Origin: Leifsonia shinshuensis
Lineage (GTDB): Bacteria > Actinomycetota > Actinomycetes > Actinomycetales > Microbacteriaceae
Reading direction: 5' to 3'
Assembly (NCBI RefSeq): GCF_022606355.1
Contig: NZ_JAHHZQ010000006.1
Span: 62,001 to 126,000, forward strand
Length of the DNA: 64,000 nucleotides
The stretch's first letter is position 1. Every line of letters starts with the position of its first letter. The translations under genes and the position numbers were made by a program. This document shows, one piece after another, positions 55,437 through 63,171 of the stretch. The notes below the pieces were generated by a model that made no database searches, was not told where the DNA came from, and worked only from the letters and a program-made list of their open reading frames with translations.

Positions 55437-56147
55437 ATGTGCGGACGATTCGCGTTGGACTCCGAGACCGACGAGATGATTCAGGAGTTCGTCGCAGAGG
55501 GCGGAGACTTCCGCGACTGGCGGCCGAGCTGGAATATCGCGCCCACCGACCCCATCCCCGTCTTCCTCGAGAGCAAGAGGGGCGATGAGCCGAGTGTGCG
55601 CCGGCTCGAACTCGCGCGCTGGTCCCTCGTCCCGTCGTGGTCCAAAGAACTCAAGACCAAGGTGCCGACCTTCAATGCCCGCGCGGAGACCGCGGCCGAG
55701 AAGCCGATGTTCAAGGCCTCCGTCGCGTCTCGGCGCGCGATCATCCCGGCCCGCGGCTACTACGAGTGGCAGACCGATCCGGAGACCAAGAAGAAGACGC
55801 CGTTCTTCATCCACTCGGCCGACGGCGAGCTGCTCGGCTTCGCCGGCCTGTACGCGTGGTGGGCCGACCCGGCGCTCTCTCGCGACGATCCGGAGCGCTG
55901 GCACCTCACCGCGACCATCCTCACCTCGGACGCCGTGCAGACCCTGTCCGACATCCACGACCGCAACCCGGTGCCGCTACCGCGCGAGCTCTGGGAGCAC
56001 TGGATCGATCCCACGGTCGTGGGTGACCAGGCGCTCGTCGATGAGGCCGTGCGTGCGGCCCTGCCCGTGGCCGACGCCCTGGTGTTCGACCGGGTCGGGC
56101 CGGTCGTCGGCGACGGGCCGGAGCTGATCAGGCCGATCGTCGACTGA
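55437..56147 (+). CDS. SRAP-domain protein (YedK/HMCES), abasic-site DNA-protein crosslinker
   Basis: A 236-aa SRAP protein that shields abasic sites in single-stranded DNA by forming a thiazolidine crosslink. The catalytic Cys2 after Met removal is present (MCGRFAL), together with Asn80 in FNARAET, Glu110 in GYYEWQ, and the WHLTATILTSDA segment carrying the conserved His. The N-terminal Cys requires this exact start (ATG 55437). Stands alone next to the EPS locus and is not part of it. A GC hairpin (56147-56165) follows. Confidence 0.92.
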   Translation: MCGRFALDSETDEMIQEFVAEGGDFRDWRPSWNIAPTDPIPVFLESKRGDEPSVRRLELARWSLVPSWSKELKTKVPTFNARAETAAEKPMFKASVASRRAIIPARGYYEWQTDPETKKKTPFFIHSADGELLGFAGLYAWWADPALSRDDPERWHLTATILTSDAVQTLSDIHDRNPVPLPRELWEHWIDPTVVGDQALVDEAVRAALPVADALVFDRVGPVVGDGPELIRPIVD

Positions 56148-56165
56148 CGGCGCGCTTCGCGCCGT
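56147..56165 (+). terminator. hairpin after the SRAP gene
   Basis: ACGGCGCG/CGCGCCGT, 8-bp stem with a CTT loop, overlapping the stop codon. No U-tract. Confidence 0.4.
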
Positions 56166-56337
56166 CCGCGTTCGTCCCTGCCGGGACCGGCCGTTGTGCC
56201 GACCGTTCGTGAAATATTGGGTGATGGATTCTTCGAGCCAGACCTCGCTGTCCGCGAAATGAGAAATGTGACAGCAGGAATGAGATGCATTTCAGTGAGA
56301 TGCTTGCGTCTACTTCACCTCCGAAAGGACGAACCAG

Positions 56338-57546
56338 ATGACGCACGAATCGAGTAATCCCCCGTCTGATGAGCAGCCCGAGCGCGCCGGACTCCAGCGG
56401 CGCACGATCGTCGGCGCCGCCGCCTGGGCGGGTCCCGCCATCGTCTTGAGCACGTCGTCTCCCGCTTCCGCCGCATCACGCGTGCCGGGCACCCTCTTCT
56501 GGACTGTCCCGTCGATGAGGACTGAGGGCGTCGCCGAGATCACGCTTCGCGGGGGGATCAAGCCGGGCGATGGCGGATCCCTGCCGAGCGAGCTCCTCTT
56601 CCAGTACACGGAAGCCGTGACGGGGCCCGCGAGGATGAGTGTGACCGGTGCCTCCTTCGAGCTCGCGATCAGGTCCATGGTCACCGATTCGGAGGTCAGC
56701 TCGACAGTGACCGTGACCGCGGACCAGTACACCGCGGCCGAGTGGACCTGTTTCGTGCTCCCACCGGCCGTCGGGCGGATCGAGCTGCTCACTTCTCCCG
56801 ACGCGATCCAGCAGGGCCAGACGGGAACGGCGACCGGCACGGTCACGCCGCCCCCTGGCGCTGCACGCCCGGCCACTGTGAGCCTGCGTTCGTCTGCGAC
56901 CGGCGTCGCCACAGTGCCGCCCACCGTGACCGTCGCTGCTGACGGAACCTTCAGCATTCCGGTCAAGGCGGTCGCCTCCCAGGGAACGTCGACCATCGCC
57001 GTCGAGGCAAGCGGTTACGACTCGGTGTCCTTCGCCGTCGAGGCGATCAACAAGGTGGGCGCCGGCCAATTGTTCCAACTCACGCCGATGTGGAAATTCC
57101 ACACCGCCGATGGCCGGACCGCCATCGATGCAGTGGACTTCGACCCGCGCGAACGCGTGATCTATGAATCGGGCTTGGTGGTCGATACGTTCTGGGGGTC
57201 CGTCTTCCCCAATGTGCTGAACTGCACGATGTCGACCGACTTCCGTCTGGAACCCACGCCCCCGGATGACTCCAGCTTCCAGCCCCCCAACATGGATGCG
57301 CAATACCGCCTGACGATCGCGAACGGCAACAACCCGAAACGCCTCGTCTGGCATGAGAGCGGGAATGTCGTGGAGAGCCTCAGCAAGACCGCGAGGGCGG
57401 ATGCCGACACCGGAGAGGCACGCGATCCGTTCCCGAAGATTCGGCGCACCGGCTTGACGGAAAAAGGAAATGGAGGCTGGGTGACGTTCCAGTTCTTTTT
57501 CCCGGACCACCTGAATTACCAGGCTAACCTCTTCGTCGAAATCTGA
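56338..57546 (+). CDS. Tat-exported surface protein of unknown function
   Basis: A 402-aa protein. The N-terminus LQRRTIVGAAAWAGPAIVLSTSSPASAA has the twin-arginine form and an Ala-x-Ala cut near residue 45. The mature part contains an Ig-like module (residues ~140-230, for example TATGTVTPPPGAARPATVSLRSSATGVATVPPTVTVAADGTF) and a C-terminal beta-rich domain with many Trp/Phe and Asn, not recognised. The gene uses more AT-ending codons than its neighbours toward its 3' end, and its upstream region (56166-56337) is AT-rich, suggesting more recent acquisition. ATG 56338 follows GAAAGG. Convergent with the DUF998-like gene. Confidence 0.65.
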   Translation: MTHESSNPPSDEQPERAGLQRRTIVGAAAWAGPAIVLSTSSPASAASRVPGTLFWTVPSMRTEGVAEITLRGGIKPGDGGSLPSELLFQYTEAVTGPARMSVTGASFELAIRSMVTDSEVSSTVTVTADQYTAAEWTCFVLPPAVGRIELLTSPDAIQQGQTGTATGTVTPPPGAARPATVSLRSSATGVATVPPTVTVAADGTFSIPVKAVASQGTSTIAVEASGYDSVSFAVEAINKVGAGQLFQLTPMWKFHTADGRTAIDAVDFDPRERVIYESGLVVDTFWGSVFPNVLNCTMSTDFRLEPTPPDDSSFQPPNMDAQYRLTIANGNNPKRLVWHESGNVVESLSKTARADADTGEARDPFPKIRRTGLTEKGNGGWVTFQFFFPDHLNYQANLFVEI

Positions 57547-57570
57547 GGGCGCCCCGGTCCGGGGCGGGCG

Positions 57571-58686
57571 CTACGGTGCCTGCCCCGGCCACGGAGCTCT
57601 TCTGCGGTCGCTCCCCGCCGCCTCGGCGATCCGCAGGAACACGATGATCCAGCTGAAGATGAGCACGGCCGCGACCAGCTCGACCGCGGTCAGGTTGTAA
57701 TACCCGACGGCGAAGAACAAGGCCACGAGCACGATCACGCCGATGAACACCCAGCCGAGCACGTAGAAGGCGCGGGGGAGGTGCGGCATCATCCAGCGGA
57801 TGCCGATGGCGAGGATGCAGAAGACGACGGCCATCCCGGTGGCAGCGGTGTTGTGCAGCAGGAAGAAGCGGTCGACCGGGAACAGCCCGACGCACGCGAG
57901 CATCGCGCCGACGACGATGAGTCCGGTGCGCACCTGCAGCTCTCCGCGGGTCGGCCTGCGCTCGAGGCTGCCGCTGTCGGTGGCGTACCGGGCGATCGCC
58001 GTCACCAGGACGCCTCCCACGATCACGGTGATGTTGAACGTCGCCGCCGACAGGTCGTCGCTGATGCCGAGCACACTCAGATTCTGCTTCCACCAGTGCG
58101 GGTTGGAGGCGGTGAGCATGCTCGTCAGGGCCCCCACCACCAGGAAGATCGCGAGCACGGCCGACAGCAGCAGCGGGTTCATGTTGGCGGCGGACAGGAA
58201 CACGTAGTACGCCGAGACGGCGGCCGCCGTGCCGACGAGCAGGGTGGCAGGGAGGGCGAACACCTGCGCGTCCTGGAAGCTGCGCGCGAGCACGTCGCTC
58301 AGCACCGTCCAGAGCAGCAGGACGACGACGGCGTGCGCGACCGAGATCGCGAGCGAGTCGAAGACCTCCACGGCGGCGCCCAGCCGTGACCGGTGCTCCT
58401 TGGGCCGGCTGAACCAGGGGATGCTCCAGGTCGTGATGCGACCGCTGCCGTAGGCGACGAGGGCGACGATGCAGCAGGCGATCGCGGCGAACTGGCCGAC
58501 CGATCCGGTGCCGGCGATCGAGAGGTCGTGGCCGGCGAAGACGAAGAAGGCCACCACTCCGACGGCCACGAACGCCAGCGCGCCCATGCCCAGCGCGAGC
58601 GACTCGACGGAGGCGACCTGCAGGCGGCGGGAGAGCCGATCGGCACGGTGTTCGCCGACGCTGTCCGCCGAGACCGCCGTGTTCAT
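57571..58686 (-). CDS. DUF998-like integral membrane protein
   Basis: A 371-aa membrane protein with about ten predicted helices, a 25-residue cytoplasmic N-tail and a charged C-tail. The pattern of paired helices with a conserved HNTAATGMAVVFCI segment (residues ~280-293) resembles the DUF998 group; no enzymatic motif is seen. 24 nt separates it from the convergent Tat-exported gene. Start ATG 58686. Its function is unknown; position suggests only a loose link to the EPS locus. Confidence 0.6.
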   Translation of the reverse strand: MNTAVSADSVGEHRADRLSRRLQVASVESLALGMGALAFVAVGVVAFFVFAGHDLSIAGTGSVGQFAAIACCIVALVAYGSGRITTWSIPWFSRPKEHRSRLGAAVEVFDSLAISVAHAVVVLLLWTVLSDVLARSFQDAQVFALPATLLVGTAAAVSAYYVFLSAANMNPLLLSAVLAIFLVVGALTSMLTASNPHWWKQNLSVLGISDDLSAATFNITVIVGGVLVTAIARYATDSGSLERRPTRGELQVRTGLIVVGAMLACVGLFPVDRFFLLHNTAATGMAVVFCILAIGIRWMMPHLPRAFYVLGWVFIGVIVLVALFFAVGYYNLTAVELVAAVLIFSWIIVFLRIAEAAGSDRRRAPWPGQAP

Positions 58687-58732
58687 GCTCCGAGCATAAG
58701 CGGGGCCGGGCCGCGCTGCCCAGAGCCGACCG

Positions 58733-60331
58733 TCACCGGGTCAGTTCGATGAGCATGGTTCTGTGCGTGGGGATGCTGCGCCCGGTCTCCTCGAAGCCCA
58801 GCGCCTGCAGTTCCGTGAGCCCGTCGTGGTCGAGGCGGCCGTCCACGTCGTTCTCGACCAGCCAGACCCGGTGGAGGCCGTCGAAGCGGCCGAGTTCGGC
58901 GGCCTTCGGGATCGAGTACACGCGGTCGGCCCAGCCGATGTTGCGGTAGTACGGCGTGCGGAGAGTGGGGTCGCTGACCGCGGTGAAGCCCGCCGGGTAG
59001 GTGCGCATCGCGAGCCGCGGACGCTGCGACGGCCTGGTGGACTCGTCGAAGACGACGGCGTCGCCCGGCACCGCCGCCGCTCCCATCGCCGCGCTGACCT
59101 CGGCCCAGTCGGAGTTGTTCTTCGAGTAGGGGCCGCGCTGGGACAGGTAGACGGGAGTGCAGACGGCGACGAACGCGAGCAGCCCGGCCCCGGTCACCGC
59201 GATGGCGGGCACGCCGGCGCGACGGGACGCGAGGCGCCCGAGCACGAGCAGTCCCTCGGCGATCAGCAGGGCGGCTGCGGGGGCGGCGAACGTCGAGTAG
59301 CGCGCCGTGTACATCGGGAACGCGAGGTTGACCAGCAGCAGAGTGCCGGTCGGCAGGATCAACCAGCACGCGCCGACCAGGGTGGCGGTCACCGCAAGCG
59401 GAGCCCGCTCGCCCGGCGTCGCCATCGCCTGTGTGGGTCTCGCCGGCCGCCCGGGCCGGCCCCAGCGGGTGTACGCGGCACCGCCGAGGGCCAGCACGAT
59501 GCAAGCCCAGGCCGCCAGCGCGACCCAGCCGTTGCCGAACCACGGCATCCACAGCAGCGTGGACGGATCGATCGGCTGGCTGCCCAGGTAGCCGATCTGG
59601 CTGCGCTCGAAGTAGGCGAGGAGCCCGAGCGGGGCGAGCGCGAGCAGTGCGCAGCCGGTCGCCACGGCCCACGCGCGCAGCGCCGGGCGCGACGCCCGGG
59701 AGAACAGCAGGATCGCCACGTGTGCGACCGCGATCGATGCCGTGTAGAGGAAGAGATAGGACGTGAGCGCGAGGCCGGCGGCGTAGACCGCCCAGCAGGC
59801 GCGGCGAACGGACGCGGGAGCGGTTCTGCCGGCTCCGTCGACGAGCCAGAGCAGCAGGACGGTGAGCCAGCCGGCGGCCGCGGCGGTGAAGGCGAACGAC
59901 CGTGCCTCCTCACCGGCGTAGGTCATCCGCGGGAGCACGCACGCGACGATGCCGGCGACGACGGCGGCCTTCGGGCCTCCGCGGCGCCCGGCGAGCAGCG
60001 TGACCGCGGCGACCGCGAAGCCGATCGCGACGGCGCTCGGGAAGCGGAGCGCGAACGGGCTCTCGCCCGCCAGCCGGATCCAGCCGTGCATGCCGAGGTA
60101 GTAGAGGCCGTGGACGGCATCGACGTGGAAGAGCATCGGCAGGAGGGTGGCGACGGGGCGCCGAGCGGACATCAGGGTCGCCGCCTCGTCGCCCCAGAGC
60201 GACGGGATCCAGCTGCCGGCGGCGCACACGATCGTCGCGACGAGCCCGAACACGGCCGCGATCGTCCACGGCCGGACCGCCCGGAGCGGCGCCGTGCCGG
60301 TTCGACGGTCAGTCGCGCTCAGCGTGCTCAT
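58733..60331 (-). CDS. GT-C glycosyltransferase (GT39/mannosyltransferase-like)
   Basis: A 532-aa polytopic enzyme, 12-13 helices, with the GT-C catalytic loop IPSLWGDEAATLMSARRPVATLL (acidic DE at residues ~40-41) and LPRMTYAGEEARSFAF typical of actinobacterial polyprenyl-phosphate-mannose-dependent transferases. The C-terminal ~130 residues form an outer soluble domain (GDAVVFDESTRPSQRPRLAMRTYPAGF). I start at ATG 60331; an upstream extension adds only Arg-rich residues. It could decorate surface proteins or the EPS. Upstream 60332-60680 has no gene. Confidence 0.75.
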   Translation of the reverse strand: MSTLSATDRRTGTAPLRAVRPWTIAAVFGLVATIVCAAGSWIPSLWGDEAATLMSARRPVATLLPMLFHVDAVHGLYYLGMHGWIRLAGESPFALRFPSAVAIGFAVAAVTLLAGRRGGPKAAVVAGIVACVLPRMTYAGEEARSFAFTAAAAGWLTVLLLWLVDGAGRTAPASVRRACWAVYAAGLALTSYLFLYTASIAVAHVAILLFSRASRPALRAWAVATGCALLALAPLGLLAYFERSQIGYLGSQPIDPSTLLWMPWFGNGWVALAAWACIVLALGGAAYTRWGRPGRPARPTQAMATPGERAPLAVTATLVGACWLILPTGTLLLVNLAFPMYTARYSTFAAPAAALLIAEGLLVLGRLASRRAGVPAIAVTGAGLLAFVAVCTPVYLSQRGPYSKNNSDWAEVSAAMGAAAVPGDAVVFDESTRPSQRPRLAMRTYPAGFTAVSDPTLRTPYYRNIGWADRVYSIPKAAELGRFDGLHRVWLVENDVDGRLDHDGLTELQALGFEETGRSIPTHRTMLIELTR

Positions 60332-60680
60332 GTCCACCAAGAATCGCGTCGCCCCCAGATATCGCATCCCATTCGTCGTCGCGCGCGCACGCGAACGGAC
60401 TCCAGCCAATCAGACGACTCCGGGGAGTCCCTGGGGAAGCACTGCGGAAACACACAATCTGCGGATATTTCACCCGCCGGTGCCCTGGAATTCACCTGAT
60501 CGTCGACGGCCCGGATCCCGGGGGCCGACCTCAAGCCGGCCACCCGGGATCCGCCCCACACACATCGGGAAGACGCGTGTCCGTGATCGACACGGCGCCG
60601 CATCCGACGTGATGCGATCACGGTACGTCGGGGCGGGTGACCGAGCGAGGGGATTTACGCGAAGGGGGAGCGGTGGTAGC
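60332..60680. other. intergenic region with two inverted repeats
   Basis: 349 nt, no gene. A strong hairpin spans 60512-60553 (CGGATCCCGGG against CCCGGGATCCG, with a GGCCG/CGGCC extension). A second, perfect 9-bp inverted repeat is CCGTGATCG (60581-60589) and CGATCACGG (60615-60623). One may terminate the aldo/keto reductase transcript and the other serve as an operator. Confidence 0.55.
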
Positions 60681-61718
60681 TCAGAGCTCGCCGCGACGCG
60701 CACCGGCCCACAAGTCGACGCCGGCGTCGACGGCGAACCGGTCGATCGCGGCCAGCTCGTCGGGCGAGAACGAGACGTTCGCGAGCGCGCCGACGTTCTG
60801 CTCCAGCTGCTCGACGCTGCTGGCGCCGATCACGAGCGACGTGACGCGCGGATCCCGGAGCGCCCACGCGAGCGCGAGCTGGGCGAGCGTCTGCCCGCGC
60901 GAGGAGGCGATGGCGTCGAGGCCGCGCAGCCGTTCCACCGCCTCGTCCGTCAGCCAGCCGGCATCGAAGGACGTTCCGGCGGCCGCGCGCGAGCCCTCGG
61001 GCACGCCGTTCAGGTACTTGCCCGTCAGCATGCCCTGCGCGAGGGGCGTGAAGCCGATGACGCCGACCCCGAGCTCGTCGGTGGCGGCCAGCAGGCCCTC
61101 GGTCTCGATCCACCGGTTCAGCATCGAGTACGACGGCTGGTGGATGAGCAGCGGGGTGCCGAGGCCGCGCAGGATCTCGGCGGCCCTGCGGGTCTCCTCC
61201 GCGCTGTAGGACGAGATGCCCACGTAGAGCGCCTTGCCGCTGCGCACCGCGGTGTCGAGCGCCTGCATCGTCTCCTCCAGCGGTGTGCTGGGGTCGGGCC
61301 GGTGCGAATAGAAGATATCGACGTAGTCGAGGCCGAGGCGGGCGAGCGACTGATCGAGGCTGGCGAGCACGTACTTGCGGCTGCCTCCGCCCTGGCCGTA
61401 CGGCCCCGGCCACATGTCCCAGCCGGCCTTCGACGACACGATGAGCTCGTCGCGGTACGGGCGGAGGTCCTCGCGCAGGATGCGCCCGAAGTTGATCTCG
61501 GCCGCGCCGTAGGGCGGTCCGTAATTGTTCGCGAGGTCGAAGTGGGTGATCCCGAGGTCGAAGGCGCGGCGGACGATGGCGCGCTGGGTGTCGAGCGGGC
61601 GGTCGTCGCCGAAGTTGTGCCAGAGGCCGAGCGAGAGCGCGGGGAGGTCGAGGCCGCTGCGACCGGTGCGGCGATAGAGCATCCGATCGTAGCGGGACGC
61701 GTGGGGTACGAAGGTCAT
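60681..61718 (-). CDS. aldo/keto reductase (YghZ/L-glyceraldehyde-3-phosphate reductase-like)
   Basis: A 345-aa NADPH-dependent reductase. The catalytic residues are visible: Tyr in FDLANNYGPPYGAAE, Lys in VSSKAGWDMWPGPYGQGG and His in YSHRPDPSTPLEE, with the AKR signature ITHFDLANNYG. The GPYGQGGGSRKY insertion and LGTPLLIHQPSYSMLNRW match the YghZ/KAB branch. ATG 61718 follows GGGAGG; a longer in-frame form is disfavoured. Single gene. Reduces aldehydes such as methylglyoxal or glyceraldehyde-3-phosphate; the true substrate is unknown. Confidence 0.85.
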   Translation of the reverse strand: MTFVPHASRYDRMLYRRTGRSGLDLPALSLGLWHNFGDDRPLDTQRAIVRRAFDLGITHFDLANNYGPPYGAAEINFGRILREDLRPYRDELIVSSKAGWDMWPGPYGQGGGSRKYVLASLDQSLARLGLDYVDIFYSHRPDPSTPLEETMQALDTAVRSGKALYVGISSYSAEETRRAAEILRGLGTPLLIHQPSYSMLNRWIETEGLLAATDELGVGVIGFTPLAQGMLTGKYLNGVPEGSRAAAGTSFDAGWLTDEAVERLRGLDAIASSRGQTLAQLALAWALRDPRVTSLVIGASSVEQLEQNVGALANVSFSPDELAAIDRFAVDAGVDLWAGARRGEL

Positions 61719-61811
61719 GTCACCAGCCTCCCTGCTGCGGGCGGGTTCGTCCAACAGGGCAGCCCGATCCGATTGTCCGGCCGCACGGATGAATGCGTCG
61801 CGTTGCACGCG

Positions 61812-61970
61812 TCAGTTCCGGGAGGCGCCTCGGCGCAGCCAGCCCACGATCGCGGTGATGATGAAGAACACGATCCCCAGGATGGCCAGCCACAGCAGGC
61901 CCTTCACGGCGAAACCGAGGATCGCGAGGATGAGCCAGATCACGAGCAGGATGATGATGAGAGCTACCAT
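61812..61970 (-). CDS. small hydrophobic membrane protein
   Basis: A 52-aa protein (MVALIIILLVIWLILAILGFAV...) forming two closely spaced helices with a basic Trp/Arg C-terminus. This architecture is common in actinobacteria and often belongs to small stress-linked membrane proteins, but function is unknown. Start ATG 61970. Confidence 0.65.
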   Translation of the reverse strand: MVALIIILLVIWLILAILGFAVKGLLWLAILGIVFFIITAIVGWLRRGASRN

Positions 61971-62016
61971 GCCCACCACCGAACGCCAACACGGCGAGCT
62001 CGTCAATGGGGCGGAT

Positions 62017-62044
62017 GGCGCGCGCTCTGAAGTTGGCGCGCGCC
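62017..62044 (-). terminator. GC hairpin downstream of the exported protein gene
   Basis: GGCGCGCGC (62017-62025) and GCGCGCGCC (62036-62044) pair perfectly; 7 nt past the 62052 gene stop on the minus strand. No U-tract. Confidence 0.5.
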
Positions 62045-62051
62045 GTGAAGA

Positions 62052-62732
62052 TCAGGGCTGGCCGATCCCGTACAGCATCAGCGCCACATCGGAGCGGGCG
62101 CCGGTCGGCTCGCGGGCGGCGGGGCCGTCCGGCCTGTAGACCAGGACCTCCAGGTCGTGGCGGCTCTGCGCGGCACCGCGTGACCAGCGGTCGCCGTCGT
62201 CGAGAGGGTCGGCGTCGCGTGCAGCGAGATGCCCGATCATCCCGCTCGCCTCGGCGACCGGAGCGCCGCGGCGCGCATCGGTGGCGCTGCTGCCGATCAG
62301 CACTTCCCCGGTCGTCGTGTCGACCACCGTGACCAGCAGCTGCGGAGTGGCGTTCGGCGACGCGCCGACCTGCCCGGTTCCTGCGGAGTCGACGGGGACC
62401 ACTGCGACCGTGATCGCCGCGGCGACGTCGGGATCGTTGTCGGCGACGCCGACCCCGAGCCGGAAGGTGCGGCCGGGCTCGTATCGGTCGTCGGGGGCGA
62501 GCGGCACGAACGCGGCGGATCCGTTCGAGGGCGTCGCGATGTCGCGGTCGTCGATGGTGACGAGGTCGATGGGGCCGGACGACCCGGCGGCCGGGCCATC
62601 GCCGGTCCCTCCCGCGCCGACGACGAGGTCTGCGCCTGCGGTGAGCGCGCTGTAGGTCGGGCCGGCCGCGATGGCGACGGCCGCGACAGCGATGAGGCCG
62701 GCGACGACCGGGACGAGGGTGCTGGTGCGCAT
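62052..62732 (-). CDS. exported protein of unknown function
   Basis: A 226-aa protein with an N-terminal signal helix (MRTSTLVPVVAGLIAVAAVAIAAGPTYSALTAGA), resembling the SipW/TasA-type opening but without the family's later motifs. The mature region is beta-rich and Asp-rich (DDRDIATPSNGSAAFVPLAPDDRYEPGRTFRLGVGVADNDPDVAAAITVAVVPVDSAG). Not recognised. The start ATG 62732 has GGAG 6 nt upstream. Single gene. Confidence 0.6.
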   Translation of the reverse strand: MRTSTLVPVVAGLIAVAAVAIAAGPTYSALTAGADLVVGAGGTGDGPAAGSSGPIDLVTIDDRDIATPSNGSAAFVPLAPDDRYEPGRTFRLGVGVADNDPDVAAAITVAVVPVDSAGTGQVGASPNATPQLLVTVVDTTTGEVLIGSSATDARRGAPVAEASGMIGHLAARDADPLDDGDRWSRGAAQSRHDLEVLVYRPDGPAAREPTGARSDVALMLYGIGQP

Positions 62733-62932
62733 GTCGGGCTCCGGGAGGGTGGTGGGTTGTCAGAGAGTGTCCCTCCCTGACCGCAGGTTCGGACAGCGAA
62801 AACCGGCAGAACCACCCGCAGTTCACCCGCTCGGCGGGCGCGCCTTCACCCTCCGGCGGCTTCCCGGACGTCGTCCCCCTGGCGGGCCGGGCCGCGGTGT
62901 TGCAGGATCGTCAGCAGACGGAGGGAGACCCC

Positions 62933-63124
62933 ATGGACATGTCGAACACCGGAGGAACGGAATACCCCGACGAGGCCGGCTACCCCGACGGGGAGGGCAC
63001 GCTCGACGAAGGGACCGGAGCGTTCCGCGACGGGTCGGAGGGCGGTGTCGAGGTGGAGGTCGAGGAGCCGCAGGGCGTCGACCAGCTCGACGAGTTCGAT
63101 CGACCAGACGCTCGGGACGAGTAA
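62933..63124 (+). CDS. small acidic protein
   Basis: A 63-aa, strongly acidic (Asp/Glu/Gly-rich) cytosolic protein, MDMSNTGGTEYPDEAGYPD at the start, no Cys and almost no basic residues. Not recognised. GGAGGGAG precedes ATG 62933; an in-frame ATG at 62897 lacks a site. Third-position GC and codon choice look coding. Confidence 0.6.
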   Translation: MDMSNTGGTEYPDEAGYPDGEGTLDEGTGAFRDGSEGGVEVEVEEPQGVDQLDEFDRPDARDE

Positions 63125-63171
63125 CCGCCAGAGGTCTGTGGGCGCCCCTGCTGCGGAGTACTGTGCACCGT

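Noticed and set aside
60660-60690. tRNA gene (GGTAGCTCAGAGC resembles a D-arm)
   Set aside because: No matching acceptor, anticodon or T-arm can be built; the sequence is the 3' end of the aldo/keto reductase gene.
62897-62932. Start of the small acidic protein at ATG 62897
   Set aside because: No ribosome site before it, while GGAGGGAG precedes ATG 62933; the extra residues are Gln/Arg-rich and unlike the rest.
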